Assembly (NCBI RefSeq): GCF_028640845.1
Contig: NC_080539.1
Span: 300,931,516-300,995,515, forward strand
Source of the DNA: Ahaetulla prasina
Lineage: Eukaryota; Chordata; Lepidosauria; Squamata; Colubridae
DNA length: 64,000 bases
Reading direction: 5' to 3'
This document shows, piece by piece, positions 10,913-22,108 of the stretch. The notes under the pieces are model-generated. The model did not search any database. It was not told the origin of the DNA and worked only from the letters and a program-made list of their open reading frames with translations. The stretch's first letter is position 1. Each line of letters begins with the position of its first letter. A program made the translations under genes and the position numbers.

Positions 10913-12440
10913 ATCCGAGTAGCAAGACGTTTCTATTAGCATTATGATGCAAACCCAAAGTCACATAATTTCTTTGTGTAGCAAGTGATGAAGTGCCTAG
11001 TACAGTGATGAAGTGACTCACCAGTTGTTTTCATTATAAAAATTAAGGAACCCTAGGGAACCTGAAGCCCCTGTTTAATTTTGGAGCATCAAGCATTGCT
11101 AATATTTTATCTTGATTAGATCACTATACCAAAGCATCAATAAAGGCAGCTAAAAGGGGGGAAATCTATTTTTGTTTCTCTTTTAATGAATACCACATTG
11201 ATCAACCCTTTTGATTCCCAAACCAGAATATTAACATAGTATAACACAGTACTGAATTTCCCCAAAATGTGGAATCTCCATGAAATGTTGAAATTTTTGC
11301 GACCTCAAGGATTCCAAACAGAATATGCTTAACTCTGAATACTCTGAGATGGATAATAATAGTTAGGACATTCATTATCAAATCATTAATAGCCAGTTGC
11401 TAATACGGTTCAGTTAGGTAAAATTGTGCAAACTCTCTATGTAGCAAGAACAGCAAGAGTTGTAGGGAAAAAAGGAAACTGTGTTTGATATGTTTGCCTT
11501 CTTCAGTTATTTGTAGAAAATAAAGATGGGATATATATATTATATTATATATTATAAAATGTTTAAGTACCTTATTTATAATGTTTCTATAGTCCTTATT
11601 TCCCATTAGGTTTTAACAATGCTACAATGGCCATAACAAATACACTGAAGTGGTATAACAGTACTTTCTTTTGATAGTCTCCCAATTCCTCAGAGAAACT
11701 AATAGATTTTTGACATCTATTAATCTCTTTGAGTAAGTGTTGACCAATACTAATGATATTCATCTCTTGGGTTGATTCCTTGTGATAAGAATCAGCTCCT
11801 CCTTAAAATGTTCCTATTTCATGACAATGATCTGGAAGATTTGGAAAAGAGACACCACACATCTATATTGCAGCTTCCAACAACTTTCTTTTCAGCATAA
11901 TCACAGATAAAACATGATGACTTCCACACACTGACCAAAGCCAGCAGCTGGTGGGGCTCAGGAGAGCCTTTATGCCATGGTACCTGCATTTTAAACCTTC
12001 TTTCCTTCCAACATTAGACGGGCCTGATCCTGCTGGTCTTCTACAAAGTGCTGAAAACTTGGATTTGTGCCCTGGCCTGGGATTGGGGTTAGGGGTGTGT
12101 GATAGAGCCTGTCTCTTGGCTGTGTTGGTGGTCATTTTACATGTTCAGTTGCTATGTGTTTTTGTTTGCATTAGCTGGTTTATTTATTGTAGTATGCGTT
12201 GCCTAGAGTCATGTGTGTAAGATGGGCAGCTGTGTAAGCTGAATAAATAATAAAATAAAATAAAGACTACTACAATGTGTGGCAAATGCCTCTTTGTAGG
12301 AAGGAGGTTGTTCCACCTGTCTTCAGGAAGATGGTAGTTTTATCCTTACACATGAGACCATTACTGGTTTCAACTCTACTGGACAGTTCTCATTCAGACC
12401 CCAACCTTCCCTTTTTGGGCCTCATAACTGAGAATGCATA
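10913..12440. other. Intergenic, no gene seen
   Basis: AT-rich sequence with a short ATAT-type run near 11530-11560. A LINE/SINE-like 3' end lies around 12180-12265 (ending in aataaataataaaataaaataaag), which suggests another decayed retroelement. No host exon is supported. Confidence 0.5.
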
Positions 12441-13960
12441 GCTCCAAAAGGCTCTGGAAGGAATGGATTATCTGGATCTCTAGCAGTTGGGTTTCATATC
12501 AGGATATAGCACTGACAACAGTTAGCACATTAGTTTACTCTTGTGGCCTGGGAAGGGGCTACTGTATCCACCCTGATCTTCCTTTATCTCTTGGCAGCTT
12601 TCAGTACCACCAGTCAAAGTGTTCAATTAGTTCAGAGGGTTGAGAGAGGGAGGCCCAGGTCTTCAGTGGTTTTCCTGTTTCCCAGGCTTTCCTAGAAGGC
12701 CTAATCAGTACTAGTAGAACAAGAATGGTCTAGCCATAGTGGGCTGCCAGAGAGTACGACTGTCTCCTCCCTCCTATTTACAGGAATTTCTACATAAGGG
12801 GTGTCAAACTGGCGGCCTGCAGACCGGATGTGTCACTCACAGGCCACACCCACCCCAGCTCTGTGAATGGGAAAAACGTCACAAAACGTCACGTGACGGC
12901 AACGTTTGACACGCATGCTCTATATGAAACTGCTGGGTGAGGTCATTTTTCAGCATGGGATTACGTATCATCATCATGGTGAAGATACTCCATGTTGTAT
13001 ATCTAAGCTTGGGCTGGCCAAGTGATGCAAGGTGCTTTCCCAATGCCTGGAGGCTATGTAAATCTGGATGGATTCAGCTCTACCTTGGTAAGACGTTTTA
13101 GCCCCCTCCCCTGGATCTAGTGATTTTCCATAATGGGAAATGGGATTATATGCCTCCAGTCAGGATGCATAATGTGGGGGTTCTCCTGGACTCACAATTC
13201 TTGCTCAAGAAGCCGGTGGCCCTGCAGCCTTAGCCGGGACAACATTTGCAGAGCTGCATCTTGTGCATCAGTGGCACTTACTGTATTTGTAAATAGAGAG
13301 ACAATGCTCATAGTCACTCAAGCCTTAATAATTTGACTGTGCTACTGCAGCATGGTCTATATGGGGCTGCCCTTGAACAGCATTCAGCTGGTCCAGAGTG
13401 CAGTGGCATGCATATCTAATACCTACGCAACAATACTGCTATGTAAGTGGTACTGGTTCCTAAAAGGCTTGAGTGCAGTTGAAGACTGTTGTTATCTTTA
13501 AAGTGCTAAATAGCTTAGGACCAGATTTCTTGCAGGACTGCCTCTCCCTGAATTCTGCCCATTCTACCAGAACTGGTAAAGTAGGCATGCTCTGGGTTCT
13601 ACTGAAAAAAACAATGTCTTCTGGTGGTCCCCCAAAGCATGCCTTTTCTGTTATGCCGCATGGCCTATGGAACAGCATCGCCACCCCCACCCATCCCAAA
13701 TGCGGACAGCTTCAACTCTACTGGCCTTTCAGAAGGGTATTTTCCCATAGACATCAGAGTCAAGATGTTAGTAGTGGGATGGTTGTATGCGGTTAGTGGT
13801 TTTGCAGTTTTAATGCGTTTCAGTATATTTGTAGTCATTGTTTGGGTAGGTTTTTTGGAACCCTTTGTTTTCATCTTGTTTGCTGCACAGAGGGTTTTTT
13901 TTGTTTTTTTTGATAGATGGACACCCAAATAAATTAATGTATCAATAAATATATTTGAGA
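12440..13960 (+). mobile_element. Decayed L2-like LINE fragment
   Basis: Scattered frames match the C-terminal half of an L2-type RT: NVGVLLDSQFLLKKPVAL (about 13150-13230, the SLGV-LDS block), FKVLNSLGPDFLQDCL (about 13495-13545), and AFSVMPHGLWNSI (about 13640-13685). Many stops and indels indicate an old copy. A small hAT element is inserted at 12796-12917. End points are approximate. Confidence 0.6.
12796..12917. mobile_element. Small hAT-type element (GGGTGTCAAAC family)
   Basis: Starts (A)AGGGGTGTCAAAC and ends GTTTGACACGCATG, mutated forms of CAGGGGTGTCAAAC...GTTTGACACCCCTG. Flanking octamers ttctacat and ctctatat match at 6 of 8 positions. The inside carries acgtcacgtgacg-type GC-rich words. 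Same family as 37248-37381, 46758-46890 and 52492-52629. Confidence 0.7.
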
Positions 13961-15423
13961 GGAGGCTCTTTTGAAAATATGCAATAAAGTAACCTTGCTG
14001 ACTATGCATAATGTAGTCCACAACAAGTCAACATCCATTTCAGATCTACTAAGCTTCAATTAACATTGTTACATCATCTTGGCTACTTCTTACACACATT
14101 CTGAACATGATGCAGCTGCTGATCTTCATTATCCTGTGAAAAATCAAGTTCCTCTGAAACTAGGTGATATGACTTTAGTACAGCGGTGAGGTCATACTAA
14201 AGAACCTTGTACAGCATATCATCTTATTGAAAAACTGCTACATTCCACATCCTTCAATCTGTGCACAGAATATATAATCCTCCGCAGTGTAAGCAGAGAT
14301 TGATATGTCTGAATCTATGTTCAGTGATTGCGAAGAAGGCATTTCTTATGTTACCTGAGCTCGTTGCTTTGCATTTTTAATCCACTCAGTGCCATACCAT
14401 GTACCTTAGTTTCTCTTTCTGGTTTCTGTCACTTGTGCAGTGCAGTTTCACTGGCTAATGTCTTTTCTTGAACCATTGCAAATGTCCATTTCAGTTTAGG
14501 GGGAAAAAAGCCTCTATTGGGGTTCTTCATCATGAACCCCAAGAACTAGGAACTGTCTGTTATCTTTTCTAAAAGTGCCCCCAAATTGCAGGTACTCACT
14601 GAGAGTGGATAAAAGACATCTTCCTGACCCCTTCAGTAGTCTTGTGTGATTTCCCATTCATTGTCTCTGATAACACTGGAGGATGGGTTGGTGCTTGGTT
14701 TTATTGTAGTTCATGAATGAAATGTTTAAATTATGAGGAAAGGAAGGTATCAGTGTCCCTCATACTACGGACGACTAGCGATCAGTTCTAAACACAGGGG
14801 TGTCTTATATAAAGAAGACTTCTTATCAAGAGAAATTCTCTCCTCAAATTTGATTCTTCCATGGAGTCTTCCAGCACACAGGGCAGATTCCATTCTTGAA
14901 CTCGCTGCCATCTGCCGTGTTCATGCTTGGGATTTTCCTACACAGTGTGTGTGCTGTTTGTACAGGTGGCCCTTGATGTGAAGATAAGTCTAGGACATGG
15001 GAAAGATGATGATAAAGATGCGATATAGGTTGATACCTGTGCAATCCATAAAAACCATGAGTGATGATGTTGGTTTTTTGTCGTTGCAACATTTTTCTCC
15101 TCTTTGAGCAATAGCTGCTATGAAGTTGACTGCCAGGCTGGAAGACCCTGCTTCAGGAGGATCAGCTTTTCCTAAACACCCGTACGTACTATGTTTCAGC
15201 TAGAATTTTGAAAAGGCAATGTTAGATTATTATTATTTTCTTCTTCTTCTTTGGTAATTAATTAATGTAGTAAATTCCCAATGAAATGTTTTCAGCATTT
15301 ACCAGAGAGTTGGTTCCCACGCAATAAAACATAACTTTTACAAATGACACTGCCTGAAATTAAGTTCAATTTTTTTCCCAGCATTATAAAGTAATACTCA
15401 AATCCCAGAGGCTCAAATACATT
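13961..15423. other. Intergenic downstream of ADAM C
   Basis: No gene or clear repeat recognised. Minus-strand polyadenylation of gene C would fall in the upper part; a TATAAA-type signal variant on the minus strand lies next to the stop codon, around 15422-15432. Confidence 0.4.
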
Positions 15424-17703
15424 TTATATAATAATATCTATTAACTCTTCTGAACGTATTTGATATACTTCATTTCTGTGATTGGCTTTCACTTCTGTGG
15501 TTGACTCAGTTCTTCTAAGCCTTCTAAATAAGCGAACAAATCCGTATCTGAAATATATCCCTACGCTAACCAGAACAAAAGCAGAAGAAAGGACATATAT
15601 AATCCCTCCAATAATCCCAGCTTTTGCAATAGTGGTTAAACGTTTGCGTGGTCGAGGAGGCCCACTATCAATGCTACCACCATGCCCTTTCTTCAGGCAG
15701 TCTGGAGGACCCCAGCCATAATCACAGTGACAATGTTTATGACTGTTGCATACTCCCCGATTATAGCACTTGGTGAAGTTACAGTCATAATTCAAGAGAG
15801 ACACGCTCACGCATTTCCTGTTAATGCACATCCTCTCTTTGCCGCAAGGACTTCCATCTGTCACTGCTCCAATATCGGCCGTCTTCATTCCACTGTGGTA
15901 GTCTGTACTCCAGCACTGCTTATCACCAAGGGGGACTTGAATTATGGTGCTGTGTTCCTCCAAAGAAGGTAAGATTTGGACATTTTCACACTGGATTCGG
16001 CCACACAGGGTATTCTTAGTGTGACATTTGTGGTAAATTCCATGTTTAAAGCCACAATTGCCAAAGCGATCGCCTTTAGCATTCATTTCTCTAAAGCAAA
16101 CATCTGTAGCAGTTTTTGCACTGAAGCCAAAAATCATTTTGCACTGTGTATCTTCAGATATGCAGTTCCCATGATAACAGTACGCATCGTTACTACATGG
16201 GGCACCATCCTGCATGTAAACATCTTCTGGACACCACTCAGAAGTCCCATTGCAGTATTCGGGAAGATCACAATACTTAGTCTTCTTTCTGCAAATAGTT
16301 CCAGACTTAAGATATTGACACTTAGCACAGCACTCACCAAAAGCACAACTGACACCAGAACGAAATGTACAATTAGACTGACAACATGGATCCAGCTTGC
16401 ATTGAGCTTCTGAACCACAGTCACATTGCTCTTCCTTATCTACCACTTTATTGCCACATGATTTGATTTTAAAGATTCTATCAGGGTCTGGAGGACTTAA
16501 CAAACATGGAGCATTCATTGTGAGAAAATAGTCATTGTAACTACAATTGCTAAATTTATCAGTCACTTCGTGAACTGGAGCCATAATGCAGTAAGCGTTA
16601 CCACAACTACAGTACTGTTCATCATGCTGCATACCAAGATTATGCCCTAATTCATGGGCAAATATGCTACTGATAATGGACAAACTGGTAGTCTTATACG
16701 AGATAACAGCAGATCCCATCCTTTCATCACAAACGGTACCTACATAAGCTGATCCAAGTGATAATTCAAAAGACTTATATGCAAATAAGTGACCAACATC
16801 GCTTTTTAGATGATTAACCAAGAAGTCTCTCCTCCAGTCAGTGAAATCCTGAAGAGTGCTATCTATGGCAGGAGAAATCGTTACGAAGTTCTTTTGTGAC
16901 CAGATTTCCAGTCCAGCTACAGATAACTGAATAGAAAGAGGTTCATAAAAAGAATTGGCAATATGAATAATGTCAAGAACTTGCAAAGCAGTAACAGTTT
17001 CATTTCTGGCAAACATTAAATAACGTTCATGTTCAATCACAAAAGCAATTTCTACATATCGAGTGCGTAGCCACCAGTCTCCTTTGGATGCAGTTTTGGA
17101 AACTATATTTTCTATGTTTTGGAACATGGTCTCTTGATGTTTTTGCTCTTCCTGTGTTAAGCCACATCTCATTCGGATAGCAGTCTCTTTTTCTTCTAAA
17201 CGAAATATCACATGCTGAAAGGTAGGAGATCCCTGTACTGGTTCAATTTCATATGTCTTATTTTCTAACCGCAGTATGCCTTTGAGACCTCCTGAGCAAG
17301 TACTGAGAGTGACCAGAGAGAAGGGCCTGTCCTGCACAAAACCATGGTAGTAGCAATCATCCCTGAAGAATGGATAGTCCAGCTGCAGATCCCCATCCTT
17401 ACTGTAGGTGAAGATGGGCAAATGCTTAGGAACGAAATTCTTTTTTTGTGTGAGGTGCATGATGATTTTCTTTCCCTCAAACTGAAGGAGACAAGTGACA
17501 TTCTGTTGTTCCTGTTGTCCAGGTTTTAAAGTTAATAACTGTGGGATAGTTACCTCATAAGAAGCGTAAATAAAGCCCTGAGGAAGTATTTGTCTGGTAG
17601 TCACAGTTAGGAGATTCCTGAGGAACATCAAGAGCCACAGAAGATGGATGGTCTTTTTTCGTGGCTGAAGGAAATCTTGAAAGCACACATTCTCATATTT
17701 CAT
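15424..17703 (-). CDS. ADAM20/21-like metalloprotease-disintegrin, gene C
   Basis: Complete intronless gene, 759 residues. The N-terminus has a polar stretch of about 19 residues followed by a hydrophobic signal core (about 20-35). Prodomain with cysteine switch C180 (MRCGL). Reprolysin domain with HELGHNLGMQHD (H350, E351, H354, H360) and Met-turn M374 (CIMAPV). Disintegrin-like domain about 415-500 with CDLPEYC. Cysteine-rich domain to about 635. EGF-like domain (CYNRGVC, HCHCDYGW) about 641-669. A KRL-preceded transmembrane segment about 693-717. A tail of about 42 residues, basic at first (RLFRRLRR), longer than and unlike gene B's. Intact active site. A 108-bp near-identical inverted copy of its prodomain codons lies upstream at 17954-18061. 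Confidence 0.94.
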   Translation of the reverse strand: MKYENVCFQDFLQPRKKTIHLLWLLMFLRNLLTVTTRQILPQGFIYASYEVTIPQLLTLKPGQQEQQNVTCLLQFEGKKIIMHLTQKKNFVPKHLPIFTYSKDGDLQLDYPFFRDDCYYHGFVQDRPFSLVTLSTCSGGLKGILRLENKTYEIEPVQGSPTFQHVIFRLEEKETAIRMRCGLTQEEQKHQETMFQNIENIVSKTASKGDWWLRTRYVEIAFVIEHERYLMFARNETVTALQVLDIIHIANSFYEPLSIQLSVAGLEIWSQKNFVTISPAIDSTLQDFTDWRRDFLVNHLKSDVGHLFAYKSFELSLGSAYVGTVCDERMGSAVISYKTTSLSIISSIFAHELGHNLGMQHDEQYCSCGNAYCIMAPVHEVTDKFSNCSYNDYFLTMNAPCLLSPPDPDRIFKIKSCGNKVVDKEEQCDCGSEAQCKLDPCCQSNCTFRSGVSCAFGECCAKCQYLKSGTICRKKTKYCDLPEYCNGTSEWCPEDVYMQDGAPCSNDAYCYHGNCISEDTQCKMIFGFSAKTATDVCFREMNAKGDRFGNCGFKHGIYHKCHTKNTLCGRIQCENVQILPSLEEHSTIIQVPLGDKQCWSTDYHSGMKTADIGAVTDGSPCGKERMCINRKCVSVSLLNYDCNFTKCYNRGVCNSHKHCHCDYGWGPPDCLKKGHGGSIDSGPPRPRKRLTTIAKAGIIGGIIYVLSSAFVLVSVGIYFRYGFVRLFRRLRRTESTTEVKANHRNEVYQIRSEELIDIII

Positions 17704-17784
17704 TTCCAGAAGGAAGCTCTCTTAAAGTAGATGACAGAGTAGTAAGAAGCTGGAAAGAATCTCAGATGTAAATAAGATGATGAA

Positions 17785-17841
17785 AAGGATTCTGTATATA
17801 GCAACAGTTATGTAGCTTCCTTTGGAATGTGGGTGGAGCTT
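17785..17841 (-). promoter_or_regulatory. Conserved upstream block of ADAM gene C
   Basis: Plus strand shows GGATTCTG, TATAGCAACAG, TTTGGAAT and GTGGGTGGAGCTT, the same order as upstream of A and B. It lies about 80-140 bp upstream of the gene C ATG, closer than in A or B. A block kept between diverged paralogues is most simply a shared proximal promoter. Confidence 0.6.
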
Positions 17842-17953
17842 GGACGATGAAGAATGGAACAGACTGGCAGGAAGACGGTTCTCTTCCCCACATCCCCAAG
17901 TATTTTGCTGACCAGATAAATCATATCTTATTTATGGTACACTTTTCCATGTT

Positions 17954-18061
17954 AAAAAAGAATTTAGTTCCTAAGCATTTGCCCATCTTCACCTACAGTA
18001 AGGATGGGGATCTGCAGCTGGACTATCCATTCTTCAGGGATGATTGCTACTACCATGGTTT
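17954..18061 (+). pseudogene. Inverted 108-bp copy of ADAM C prodomain segment
   Basis: Plus-strand sequence matches the coding strand of gene C at 17339-17446 over 108 bp with one visible difference (TTC to TTA, changing Phe to Leu). It corresponds to gene C residues about 87-122. It is in opposite orientation to gene C, and the gap between the two arms is 507 bp. The rest of the gene is absent on both sides, so this is an isolated fragment and not a second gene. The open frame through it (17829-18098) is incidental. Confidence 0.9.
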
Positions 18062-18766
18062 CGAAACAAGATGGTTGGGAAATAAATTTAGTGAATAAAT
18101 AAATATTTTTTTAAAAAAATTAAGACATTTCATCATGACTTGGTAATATAGACATAAGTTCAGAAAGCATCAAAAATAAGAAAAAAAATAGGTCGCCTTA
18201 TTTTGACACAGATGCTGTGAATTAATAAAGTTACGAATCAAAATATGCTCAATGAATATTCCATTAAACCGATCCTATACCTTGGGGAAGGGAAAGCAGC
18301 AGACCTGAATTATTTTTCTTGTTCATGTTGTTCTCCTCTTTAAAAGAGGTTTCACATTATCTAGAGGAAGCCATTTTAATTTTTACAGCTGCTGACAGAT
18401 TCCTATTGGTAAGTATGCTGCATGTAACAGCATTATAGTCACTGTTTTCAATCGCTCTAAAACAGCATTGGGGAGTCAGAAGATTTAATCTATGAATAAA
18501 TTATTGATTGATATAACAAGGATTATAATTCTACTTGTTTAATGATAACACCATAAAAACTGTCCTTCTGTCTCTAAATTAGAATTCCAACTTGCCACGT
18601 TGATGGAAATTTATCTTTCTATTTGTATATAGTGTATATGATGTAATCATGTCATATTAATAATAAATATATGTACATACACATACAAATATTCATAAAA
18701 ATATACATGCGTACACATCTGTCTGTGCCTTGGAAAGGACTCTCAAAATTTGCCACCCACACCTAC
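18062..18766. other. Intergenic, no gene seen
   Basis: AT-rich, with tat/ata-rich stretches near 18620-18710. No exon, LINE or LTR recognised. Confidence 0.5.
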
Positions 18767-18774
18767 GAAGTACC

Positions 18775-19379
18775 CAGGGGTGGGTTCTACTTACCTTTAC
18801 TACCCGTTCGCAACGGGGCCACGCATGCGGAGAAGCTTCCTGATAATGTCCGGGTCAGTGGGCGGCGCCTCCCACCAGTTTTACTACTGGTTCTTGCGAA
18901 CCGGTCTGAACCAGGGGCTGTTGTGACCCAGACCCAAGCAGGTAGCAACAAACGCAGTCTTTAGTAAAAATACACTTTATTCAAACAGCTGGGAATTAAT
19001 TCATTCCCAGTGCTGGGTAATTCAAAACGAAACAAAGGCTTCACAAACAGAAAGTCTTTGGTTATCTCAAATCTGGTTCAATTTGGATAACTGCCAAGGT
19101 CTTTTCTAATAAACGTCCAGAGCAGAGAACAGAGCAAAGAGCGCAGCTGCAACGATGCTTTCCAGCAAACTGAGACATTGGTGCTGGTCTCCTTTTAAAC
19201 CTTATGGGAGGGGCCAATCATCTCTTGGCCCTACTCCCGAGGTGACCTCTCTGCTTGAGCTGCTCCTGCCTTCTGGCAGCTCTTCTCCTACGGGCATTAG
19301 GAACAGGCTCATTGCAGTCCGATTCCGCCGACAGCTCCGTAGGCTGCTGACGGATCACAACAGGGGCAACCCATCACTG
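18775..19379. mobile_element. hAT-type non-autonomous element, split by a solo LTR
   Basis: Starts CAGGGGTGGGTTCTAC and ends CAACCCATCACTG. It is flanked by the perfect 8-bp duplication gaagtacc (18767-18774 and 19380-19387). The body carries the tactacc, gttcgcaac and gaaccggt words of the tactaccggttc repeat group seen at 43867, 58934 and 61787. A solo LTR (18919-19362) is inserted in its right part, so the element itself is only about 155 bp. Confidence 0.85.
18919..19362 (-). mobile_element. Solo LTR (444 bp) nested in the hAT element
   Basis: Bounded by TGTTGTGA and TCACAACA with a perfect 5-bp duplication GGGGC on each side (18914-18918, 19363-19367). Read on the minus strand it has a GTTTAAAAGGAG promoter-like word mid-way and an AATAAAGTG polyadenylation signal near the end, giving the LTR orientation. 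No internal retroviral sequence remains, so it arose by LTR-LTR recombination. Superfamily (ERV or Gypsy) not decided. Confidence 0.88.
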
Positions 19380-19387
19380 GAAGTACC

Positions 19388-22108
19388 CAACATTAAAGCA
19401 TGGAAGAGAATTTCACAATCTGGGGTCATTCCTCAAAAATTTGGCAATGTATTGAATGAGGAGAAAAATAAAGCTTCCTCCTCCCATCCCAGAATATAGC
19501 TCTCTTACTTATTTCCATTTTCTCCTAAGGAAAGTACTATTAAGCATTCTGATCTAATGATCAGCAGTCCTGTGATAAGAAAATTATTATGTTCCTTAAG
19601 TCCATGAAACCAAGGGAATTAGTTATCCTGCAAGCACTGGTTTTGTATTGTGACTATGAACCTCCTATAGTAGGCCACAATAATATTACTATGGTCTTGT
19701 TATTTGCAATTTGAACAATAATGCCAATTTTCAGTATTTAGGTGCAAAGTATTTCAGAAGAATTCTGATTTTTTTTTAAAAAAAACACAGTTTTTTCTGC
19801 TTCCTCTATTACAAGAACTATTGGAATATTTATTCATTGGCAAAGAATTTAGGATGAAATAGAGCTTCTACCAAACCCACAATTAAAAACAGTGAAATTT
19901 TATGAAGAATTGAATGAACACCGAACACAATGTAATTAGTATATTAAGCCCCTTTTCTATTCTTAAACACTCAGTTTTAAATCAATACATTATCCACATA
20001 AAAGGGATATTCATTAGACTGAAAAACACTGTACCAATAGAGCACCAGACATACAAATCATGTACAATGGTTTGTACATCAAATAAACAGATAATTAACT
20101 AAAATTTGATTATGGATGGATGCTGCATGGTCCAGGAGGCTAAGATGCATTCATAGCAAAATCTCTGGTTCAGTAATCTTTGAATAACATGTTATATACT
20201 CTGTGAAATAACCACATACCTTTTTAATTAAATCACTACTGAATAATAAAAATCTAAAGAGTGCAACAACTGAATAAGTATAAAATAATTTATTAAATAA
20301 TGTGAAATAATCCCTAAAAGAAATAATTCTCATGGTTATACAATAACAAAGCACATTTGAAAGTAGTTACTGTATTATACAATGTGATAAGTAATAAATG
20401 ATAGCTGGCTGAGATCCCTCTTTTAAAGATATATAGTAAACTGGGTCTGTTTTGAAGAAGTGTTATTGTTCAGATATACAAAATAATTTTTACAGGAAAC
20501 TCAAGTGATAACAAATGCAGTGGTCGTGTACGGATTATGAAAGGAAATTCAAAGATAAAAGAGTGGGCAAGGCAGACTGTAAATGATACAGAATGTTTAA
20601 AATTTAGATTGCGTTTTCCTAAATAATGACAGGAATATTATATTACCCAATTCCAGAAATAATGTATTCATTTCAGATGTTTGATTGCTGAAGGAGCATT
20701 GCTGCTATTGCATATAAAACTCTGCTGGTTTGCACTTGTGTTTTCTGCAAAAACTACAGAAAAAAAATCTGAACAAACTAAATTTTTTGTCATCACAATT
20801 TTACAATAACGTGTTTATTCTCATGCTTACTAAACAGTTTCTGAATCGATGTCAATACACTGGAGTCACTACAGAATAGCAGGGTAACAATTAAGCTGCA
20901 AGCAGATTCCCAATACAGTTACACATGATTATATATCACTGAAGTCAATGGGAGTGTTGGTACGAGCACCAAACAATTTCACCACTACCTCAAATCTTGT
21001 ATTAAATATATAAAACCCCACTAGAAGAAATATATTGTCAAAGGTTAACGTGGTCTGTGGTAGATTATTTATACTATGATTCTGTGCAGTATTTGATCTC
21101 GTGTTCAATACCTTTGCAAAACTCTGTAATTAAGGATACCCATACAGCTCTTGAGCAAAAAGTTCTTGGATGTGCAATTTTGAGGTATTCTTTTCTAAAG
21201 AAATGTCAGACACTAGGAGCCCAATGCTACTGCTCTTACTGTAGAGTTTAGAGCAATGTTCCTTCTGAGCAAAATGCGACCTTTGACTTTGCTACTTCAT
21301 CATCTGGTCCTTTTCCCATTCACAGTATGTATACAACGATCAGCCCCAGCTGCACTTTTGCCTTTTCAAAACGGCATTTAAAATGTGCACATGTAAAGAT
21401 GCATCTCATCATAATAGGCCGTTCAGATAAATCAACTGAAGATGCCATTGCAAACCTGATCTGTCTAGGTACCCATTTTACTTCTCTAAGCAGCTCTATC
21501 ATTGTCCGCTTCCAATCAAATTTTACCAGCTGCATATACTTTCAAGAAATGCTTTCAAAAGTATTTGAATCCAAAATATTATGGTACCAATTTGTTAAGT
21601 ACTGAGCGGGTTCAGCTTTAACAAGAACAAGAAACTTCAGTTGTTCCCTCCATACAGCACTTTTTATAGGAAGAGCCATTTAAAGTAGTGGATAAAGTTT
21701 GAATTTTTTTAGTATATTTTTATCTGATAGTTTCCCCAATAGCCTGGATTACATCCACATAGTCTGCAACGACCACCCATTTCAATAAGGAGGGGAATGA
21801 ACTGCAACAGCACTCTTGTGGATATTCCCCAGTAATTATCTAAATGTTCGGGCCACCCCACATGACATTCAGACAGTCATAAGGCTTTTCATAAGACAAT
21901 ATGCCTAGAAAGCTACAGAGTTAAAGATGGTAAAACTATCTTTAGAGGCCAAATTGCAAGAAACAAATTGCATTATTTCCAGCACAATGCATTGAAAGGA
22001 TATTTCTTATATCCTCCTAGCCTCCTAAGAGTTTATAATATCAGGCTGGACACTTGTCCTCATATTGGAATCGGAGTTATCGAAGTCTGTCATCCGACAT
22101 TCAGTTTG
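19388..22108. other. Intergenic downstream of ADAM D, no gene seen
   Basis: AT-rich sequence. No recognisable coding exon, RT or LTR was found on either strand. Would hold the 3' UTR of gene D at its upper end. Confidence 0.5.

Noticed and set aside
17829..18098. A separate small ADAM-like gene on the plus strand
   Set aside because: Only 108 bp are ADAM-derived and they are an inverted copy of gene C; the rest is unrelated.
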